A stretch of DNA of 20,250 nt from positions 1-20,250 of the forward strand of contig JAFZMA010000212.1 in NCBI GenBank assembly GCA_017551215.1, written 5' to 3'. Source of the DNA: Bacteroidales bacterium. GTDB taxonomy: Bacteria > Bacteroidota > Bacteroidia > Bacteroidales > UBA932. This document shows positions 16,279-20,250 of this stretch, piece after piece. The notes below the pieces were generated by a model, which saw nothing but the letters and a program-made list of their open reading frames with translations, was not told the DNA's origin and made no database searches. The first letter of the stretch is position 1; each line of letters opens with the position of its first letter. The position numbers and the translations under genes were made by a program.

Positions 16279-16604
16279 TAAGATTCAATCTTGCGCCAGT
16301 AAATCTCTCCGTCCTGGAACTCCTTAACAGCCGTAAGAGTTGGCTTAGGAAGTTTCTCGTAGTGGCGGGATATTTCTATCTGCTCCCTATTCTCGTAAGT
16401 CTCTTCAAGAGTATCCGCAACATTGCCCTGGGAGAATTCCTCAAGCTTGTCGCTGAGCTCCTTCTTAAGCTCTGCAGCTATCTGGTTTGCCCTCTTTGCA
16501 ATGATTACGACAGACTCGTAAATGTTACCTGTAGGTTCGCTGAGCTTGATCACGTCTCTGGTGACGGTATTGTCAGGAACCTTGTTTACTTTCTTCTCTT
16601 CCAT
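16278..16604 (-). CDS. rpoZ: RNA polymerase omega subunit, Bacteroidota type
   Basis: A 108-residue protein of the RpoZ/Rpb6 family, which helps assemble and stabilise RNA polymerase by clamping the beta-prime C-terminus. The core segment TVTRDVIKLSEPTGNIYESV, followed by IIAKRANQIAAELK, is the recognisable omega region, where the second helix carries the family's AKRA motif. The C-terminal half, with EISRHYEKLPKPTL, is the extension typical of Bacteroidota. It lies 26 bases after bamD and its stop codon overlaps the recN start by one base. The pair bamD-rpoZ is a recurring neighbour set in this phylum. Confidence 0.9.
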   Translation of the reverse strand: MEEKKVNKVPDNTVTRDVIKLSEPTGNIYESVVIIAKRANQIAAELKKELSDKLEEFSQGNVADTLEETYENREQIEISRHYEKLPKPTLTAVKEFQDGEIYWRKIES

Positions 16605-16630
16605 ATTGTATTTTATTCTGTTTCAGACAA

Positions 16631-17749
16631 TTATTTCTTTTCTTCCTCTTTCTTGCCTTCCTTGGCCTTAGCCTTTGCCTCCTCGTAGATCTTCAGGGCC
16701 TCCTCCCTTTCCTTGCGGGCCTTGCGCCTTTGGTTCTGCTTCTGTGTGCCGGTGGTTTCCTCGTTCACCTTCTTGGCCACGGCACTGCGGCTTTCTGCCT
16801 CACGCACAGCCTTCTTTGCTTCCTTTATGGCCTTCTTTGTGTTGCGGCGGTCTGCACGGATATTCTTCTTAGCGGAGCGCGGAGTAGCCGCATCTTCCTT
16901 GGCAACCTGAGCTGCGGCGGCAACCTGAGCGGAGTCCAGTCCGGTCTTCAGGCCCACATGCTTCTGCGCCCTGACAAACAGCTGGTCAAGCTCCTTGCGC
17001 TCGTTAACCTTCGGAAACTCGCCGATAAAGTTGTAATAGTCATCTATGAAGGTCATGTACCTTTCCTTCTGCTTTTCCTTTATGCTGTTGAAAGCATATT
17101 TGTATGAGGACATTGCGGTGTAGTAAAGAATCTCCTCCCTATAGCGGTTATCGGAATTCTCCCTGAGAACAGTCTTCAGGGCATAGTGAGAAGACTTGTA
17201 GTCCTTCATAGTATAGTAAAGCTTGGCGCTTTCGTAAGCCTTTCTGTCCAGCCTCTCGCCAAATTCGTCCATCATGGCCTTGCACACATCGTAATACTCG
17301 CTCTGAGGATTGTCATACATGAACTCGGCGATTGTAGCCATTGCCTTCTGCGTTGGAACCTGATCCAGCTCCCATCTGTAGGTGCCCTCATACAGGCATT
17401 TGATTTTGAGAAACTTTGCCTCTTCCGACATTGCGCTTCTCGGGAAGACCTCAAGAAATTTGGTGAAGTTCTGCTCGGCTGTGATGTAGTCTCCGTAACG
17501 GAAATTGCTTAAGCCGTTGTAGAACTGCACGCTGTCCTCCTTGTCAGTACCCTGAGTCAGAAATATCATGCTCTCGAACAGAGTAGCCGCCTTGTTATAC
17601 TTGCCCTTATTGTAATAATACATTGCACCCTTGAACCTCTCGTCCATATCCTGAGTGCGGAACAGGGATTCGTAATAGCTCTTGCAACCCGTAAAAGCCA
17701 AAAGCACAAAAAGAACGGCAGCGGTAACCTTTATTTTTCTCATCTTCAT
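16631..17749 (-). CDS. bamD: Outer membrane assembly lipoprotein BamD with charged C-terminal tail
   Basis: BamD is the essential lipoprotein partner of BamA in the BAM complex. The signal peptide ends in the lipobox FTGC with C22 as lipidation site. Tetratricopeptide-like repeats run from about 36 to 270 (for example AMYYYNKGKYNKAATLFESM and SNFRYGDYITAEQNFTKFLE), the region that binds substrates and BamA. From about 285 to 372 follows an alanine-, lysine-, arginine- and glutamate-rich segment that should be a single long helix or coiled coil. The common length in this family is about 250-290 residues, so the tail is an addition. The ATG two codons further in could also be the start. It lies 6 bases after trxB and 26 bases before rpoZ. 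Confidence 0.9.
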   Translation of the reverse strand: MKMRKIKVTAAVLFVLLAFTGCKSYYESLFRTQDMDERFKGAMYYYNKGKYNKAATLFESMIFLTQGTDKEDSVQFYNGLSNFRYGDYITAEQNFTKFLEVFPRSAMSEEAKFLKIKCLYEGTYRWELDQVPTQKAMATIAEFMYDNPQSEYYDVCKAMMDEFGERLDRKAYESAKLYYTMKDYKSSHYALKTVLRENSDNRYREEILYYTAMSSYKYAFNSIKEKQKERYMTFIDDYYNFIGEFPKVNERKELDQLFVRAQKHVGLKTGLDSAQVAAAAQVAKEDAATPRSAKKNIRADRRNTKKAIKEAKKAVREAESRSAVAKKVNEETTGTQKQNQRRKARKEREEALKIYEEAKAKAKEGKKEEEKK

Positions 17750-17755
17750 ATCTCG

Positions 17756-18682
17756 TTATTGGCCCTGCAGGAAGCGGTCCGCCTCAATGGCAGCCCGGCA
17801 ACCGGAAGCAGCGGCCGTAATAGCCTGTTTATAATGCACATCCGCAACGTCTCCGGCAGCAAACACGCCATTGACGCTGGTCTTTGGAGAATCCGGAAGA
17901 GTCTCTATGTAGCCCTCCTTGTCTGTCTTTATCCATGGGGCAAAAACCTCTGAATTAGGATGATGTCCTACAGCCAGAAAGACACCGGATACGGGAACTG
18001 TCCTGAGTTCTCCGGTGAATTTGTCTTCAATCTTTATGCCATTTACGCCCTTGAGATCTCCCACTACTTCCTTTGGAAGGCTGTTCCAAAGGATTTCTAT
18101 ATTCGGACGGGACACCACTTTCTGCTGCATGGCCTTGGAGGCTCTCATCTGGTCCCTGCGGATTATCATGTAGACCTTGTTGCACATACCGGCAAGATAA
18201 ACAGCCTCTTCGCAGGCAGTATCCCCGCCTCCGATAACGGCCACGTCTTGCTTGCGGTAGAAGAATCCGTCGCAGGTTGCACAGGCGGAAACCCCGCTTC
18301 CACGGAATTCCGTCTCTCCCGGGATGCCCAGATACTTGGCGCTGGCTCCCGTTGCAATTATCAGCGTATCAGCCTCTACCGTAGAGGTTCCGTCTATTGT
18401 GACCGTGAACGGGCGCTTGGACAGATTGCAAGAGGTTATGGTTCCAGGCCGGATTTCCGCTCCTACCCTTTCCGCCTGGCGCCTCATGTTATCCACCAGA
18501 ACGGTTCCGTCTACGCCATCCGGAAAGCCAGGGAAATTCTCCACGACTGTAGTGGTTGTAAGCTGGCCACCGAGTTCCATACCGCAGTACACCACAGGGC
18601 GCAGATTCGCCCTTGCAGCATAGATTGCGGCAGTATAACCGGCCGGACCGCTTCCGGCAATCAGGACTTTAATCCTCTCCAT
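17756..18682 (-). CDS. trxB: Thioredoxin reductase
   Basis: A 308-residue low-molecular-weight thioredoxin reductase that passes electrons from NADPH through FAD and a redox disulphide to thioredoxin. The FAD site GSGPAGYTAA is near 9-18, the active-site motif CATCD lies near 136-140, the NADPH site VIGGGDTACEEA follows, and the C-terminal FAD segment GVFAAGDV with the tail HYKQAITAAASG completes the fold. I start at the ATG at 18682 (MERIKVLIAGSG); the frame extends nine codons further but those residues are not family-like. A perfect -7 box lies 24 bases upstream, so the gene may have its own promoter in addition to read-through from the membrane protein gene. bamD follows after 6 bases. 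Confidence 0.95.
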   Translation of the reverse strand: MERIKVLIAGSGPAGYTAAIYAARANLRPVVYCGMELGGQLTTTTVVENFPGFPDGVDGTVLVDNMRRQAERVGAEIRPGTITSCNLSKRPFTVTIDGTSTVEADTLIIATGASAKYLGIPGETEFRGSGVSACATCDGFFYRKQDVAVIGGGDTACEEAVYLAGMCNKVYMIIRRDQMRASKAMQQKVVSRPNIEILWNSLPKEVVGDLKGVNGIKIEDKFTGELRTVPVSGVFLAVGHHPNSEVFAPWIKTDKEGYIETLPDSPKTSVNGVFAAGDVADVHYKQAITAAASGCRAAIEADRFLQGQ

Positions 18683-18706
18683 AATTCTCCAAATAGAGTT
18701 AGCCCG

Positions 18707-18714
18707 CAAATTTA
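18707..18714 (-). promoter_or_regulatory. Predicted -7 promoter box before trxB
   Basis: Read on the minus strand this is TAAATTTG, an exact TAnnTTTG match. It overlaps the stop codon of the preceding membrane protein gene. The nearest upstream TTG is 26 bases away, too far for the normal 19-21, so the -33 element is weak. A start near 18701-18703 would give a leader of about 20 bases for trxB. Confidence 0.4.
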
Positions 18715-19668
18715 GTAAAATTTGTCTCTAATATGAAAAACAAGCCTCTGGATCCAGACAAGAAGAAGAGAAAGTGCCCATCTGGAAAGAAGAATTATCC
18801 ACCAGATTCCACCTACGGAAACGAACAGGACCAAATCCTCTATATTGCTGTGGGATATGCATATATGAGTGTTCAGCAATTGAATGTCCCTGTCCGAGAT
18901 ACGCCCCTTTTCCTTCTCCTGGAACATTACGGCGGCTCCGTAAGCCAAACCCAGGGTGTTTGCCACAATCCAGAGGAAAGACGTATCTGACGGCAATCCG
19001 AACAGTTTAAGGGGCCAGCGGATAACATCCGTCAGAACCTTCATTATTCCGAACTCGTTGAGAATCTGCTGAACAATAGACAATAAAAGTATCAGCACGC
19101 TCATCTTGAGGCAGAGTTTCAGGAGCGAGAGAGCCCAAGGGCCTATACTGGAAGCCAGGGTTATGTTCTCTGCCTCCACATGTCCCAGAGTTCCCTGAGC
19201 CTCGTACGGCATTATCCTGTTGAGAACGAATGCCAGAAACAGACCTCCCAAAGTCCTTTCCAGTACAATCCACAGAGCGGAAGAACCAGTCTTTTTCTGC
19301 ACGGCGGTCTCCACTATCATGTTGTGGGAACAAAGCACCAGCACCGCCAGGATAGTTACGCTCCTTGCGCTCAGGTTCAACGATGCGCTTGCCGCTATCG
19401 CTGAGTAAACATTTACAAAATAGCCGCTTACGTATGCAAGTGCCGCTTCTCCCGGCAAGCCTATAAAGCTCATCACCGGTTCCAGGCTGCGGCTTATCAG
19501 GGGGAGTGCCCCCGTAAGACGGAGAATATAGATAATAACAGAAACTATGGCGGTGATCCTTATCACCCACCACATGGTCTTGAAGGCTCCCGGAAGGGCT
19601 TCCCTCAAACAATCGGACAGCCTCCCGCCGAAACTGCCGGCAGAAGGCTTATCTGTATTCTCTTTCAA
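18712..19668 (-). CDS. Nucleoside recognition (Gate) domain membrane protein
   Basis: A 318-residue integral membrane protein with about eight hydrophobic segments (for example around 34-54, 105-120, 132-152, 180-205, 230-252 and 285-310). Two Gate-type repeats are suggested by the paired motifs GLPGEAALAYVSGYFVNVYS near 72-91 and GLPSDTSFLWIVANTLGLAY near 223-242, and SHNMIVETAVQKKTGSS near 113-129 resembles SpmA/SpmB and nucleoside-recognition proteins. Substrate and role are unknown; the family name does not prove nucleoside transport. The start is not ATG: the frame has no ATG before residue 32, and a TTG at 19668 gives the expected length, since homologues carry about 30 residues before the first membrane helix. 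It follows rubrerythrin after 13 bases. Confidence 0.78.
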   Translation of the reverse strand: MKENTDKPSAGSFGGRLSDCLREALPGAFKTMWWVIRITAIVSVIIYILRLTGALPLISRSLEPVMSFIGLPGEAALAYVSGYFVNVYSAIAASASLNLSARSVTILAVLVLCSHNMIVETAVQKKTGSSALWIVLERTLGGLFLAFVLNRIMPYEAQGTLGHVEAENITLASSIGPWALSLLKLCLKMSVLILLLSIVQQILNEFGIMKVLTDVIRWPLKLFGLPSDTSFLWIVANTLGLAYGAAVMFQEKEKGRISDRDIQLLNTHICISHSNIEDLVLFVSVGGIWWIILLSRWALSLLLVWIQRLVFHIRDKFY

Positions 19669-19681
19669 GAAACTGTATGTA

Positions 19682-20250
19682 TTAGTAGTTGTTTTCCTTT
19701 ACCTGGAAGTAAGCCTGAGGATGCTTGCATGCAGGGCACTCTTTAGGAGCGGTCTTTCCCTTGTGGACATAACCGCAGTTACGGCACTTCCACTCTACAA
19801 CCTCGTTCTTTTCGAACACTTTACCGCTCTTCAGATTCTTCAGAAGGGCAAGATATCTTTTCTCATGGGCTTTCTCTGCCACGGCAACTTCCTTGAAGCA
19901 CTTTGCTATTTCAGGGAATCCCTCCTCCTTTGCAATCTTGGCAAACTCAGGATAGTCCTTGCTCCACTCCTCGTGCTCTCCGGCAGCGGATGCCTTCAGG
20001 TTTTCTGCAGTTGTACCTATGATGCCTGCCGGGAAAGTGGCCTTGATTTCCACCATTCCGCCCTCCAGGAACTTGAAGAACTTCTTTGCGTGTTCCTTCT
20101 CGTTATCTGCTGTCTCCGTGAAGATTGCGCTTATCTGTTCAAAGCCCTCCTTCTTGGCTGCGCTGGCAAAGAAAGTGTAGCGGTTTCTGGCCTGGCTCTC
20201 TCCGGCAAATGCCGTGAGCAGGTTCTTTTCGGTCTTGGTTCCTTTTAAAC
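19682..20250 (-). CDS. Rubrerythrin, 5' end cut by the window
   Basis: Rubrerythrin is a non-haem diiron peroxidase that reduces hydrogen peroxide in anaerobes. The frame stays open to the window edge and reads [20 protein letters not shown], the family's normal opening, so only about three residues are missing; an internal methionine at 20056 is not the start. The ferritin-like domain shows [25 protein letters not shown] and AEKAHEKRY, giving the glutamates and histidine for the diiron site. The C-terminal rubredoxin domain has two cysteine pairs, CRNC and CPAC, for one iron. Total length is close to 190 residues, normal for the family. The gate-domain gene follows after 13 bases and trxB after that, so oxidative defence and thiol redox genes stand together. 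Confidence 0.95.
   Translation of the reverse strand, partial: LKGTKTEKNLLTAFAGESQARNRYTFFASAAKKEGFEQISAIFTETADNEKEHAKKFFKFLEGGMVEIKATFPAGIIGTTAENLKASAAGEHEEWSKDYPEFAKIAKEEGFPEIAKCFKEVAVAEKAHEKRYLALLKNLKSGKVFEKNEVVEWKCRNCGYVHKGKTAPKECPACKHPQAYFQVKENNY

Noticed and set aside
19682..20056. A short 124-residue rubredoxin-like protein starting at the ATG at 20056
   Set aside because: The frame is open upstream to the window edge and encodes the N-terminal half of the ferritin-like domain, so the methionine is internal to rubrerythrin.

Overview
The window looks like chromosomal housekeeping DNA from an anaerobic Bacteroidota, most likely order Bacteroidales. Four things point there. The gene run nadK-uppS-bamA-skp-skp is typical of the phylum. 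The omega subunit of RNA polymerase and the long PurC are of the Bacteroidota type. Several gaps hold the phylum's -7 promoter box TAnnTTTG, while clear Shine-Dalgarno sites are rare. Ferredoxin-linked 2-oxoacid oxidoreductase and rubrerythrin indicate anaerobic life. Genus cannot be read from the sequence.

Layout, left to right. (1) 1-3020, minus strand: korA-korB (2-oxoglutarate:ferredoxin oxidoreductase) read toward the first 29 codons of an NADP-type glutamate dehydrogenase gene, a compact 2-oxoglutarate/ammonium module. (2) 3021-3267: a 247-base gap with a promoter for korA, a nested inverted repeat and a strong intrinsic terminator closing the next operon. (3) 3268-8558, minus strand: nadK-uppS-bamA-skp-skp, covering NADP supply, lipid carrier synthesis and outer membrane protein insertion with its chaperones. 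(4) 8607-13857, plus strand: pdxJ, a lipoprotein Skp paralogue, a GT-B glycosyltransferase, purC and a LysM protein with a periplasmic-binding-protein-like domain. The last four are packed with gaps of 4-6 bases. (5) 13854-20250, minus strand: rubrerythrin (5' end cut by the window), a nucleoside-recognition/gate membrane protein, trxB, bamD, rpoZ, recN and nagB, nearly all closely spaced or overlapping.

The common thread is envelope building: BamA, BamD, three Skp-like proteins, UppS, a LysM protein, a glycosyltransferase and NagB for amino sugar recovery. Around these sit cofactor and redox genes (nadK, pdxJ, trxB, rubrerythrin, Kor) and core information genes (rpoZ, recN).

I found no mobile element, CRISPR array, phage gene, tRNA, rRNA or defence system, and no convincing new multi-gene system. 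The observations most worth checking are the LysM/periplasmic-binding-fold protein with no transporter beside it, a probable leaderless pdxJ transcript, the long charged tail on BamD, and the trio of Skp paralogues that includes a lipoprotein form.
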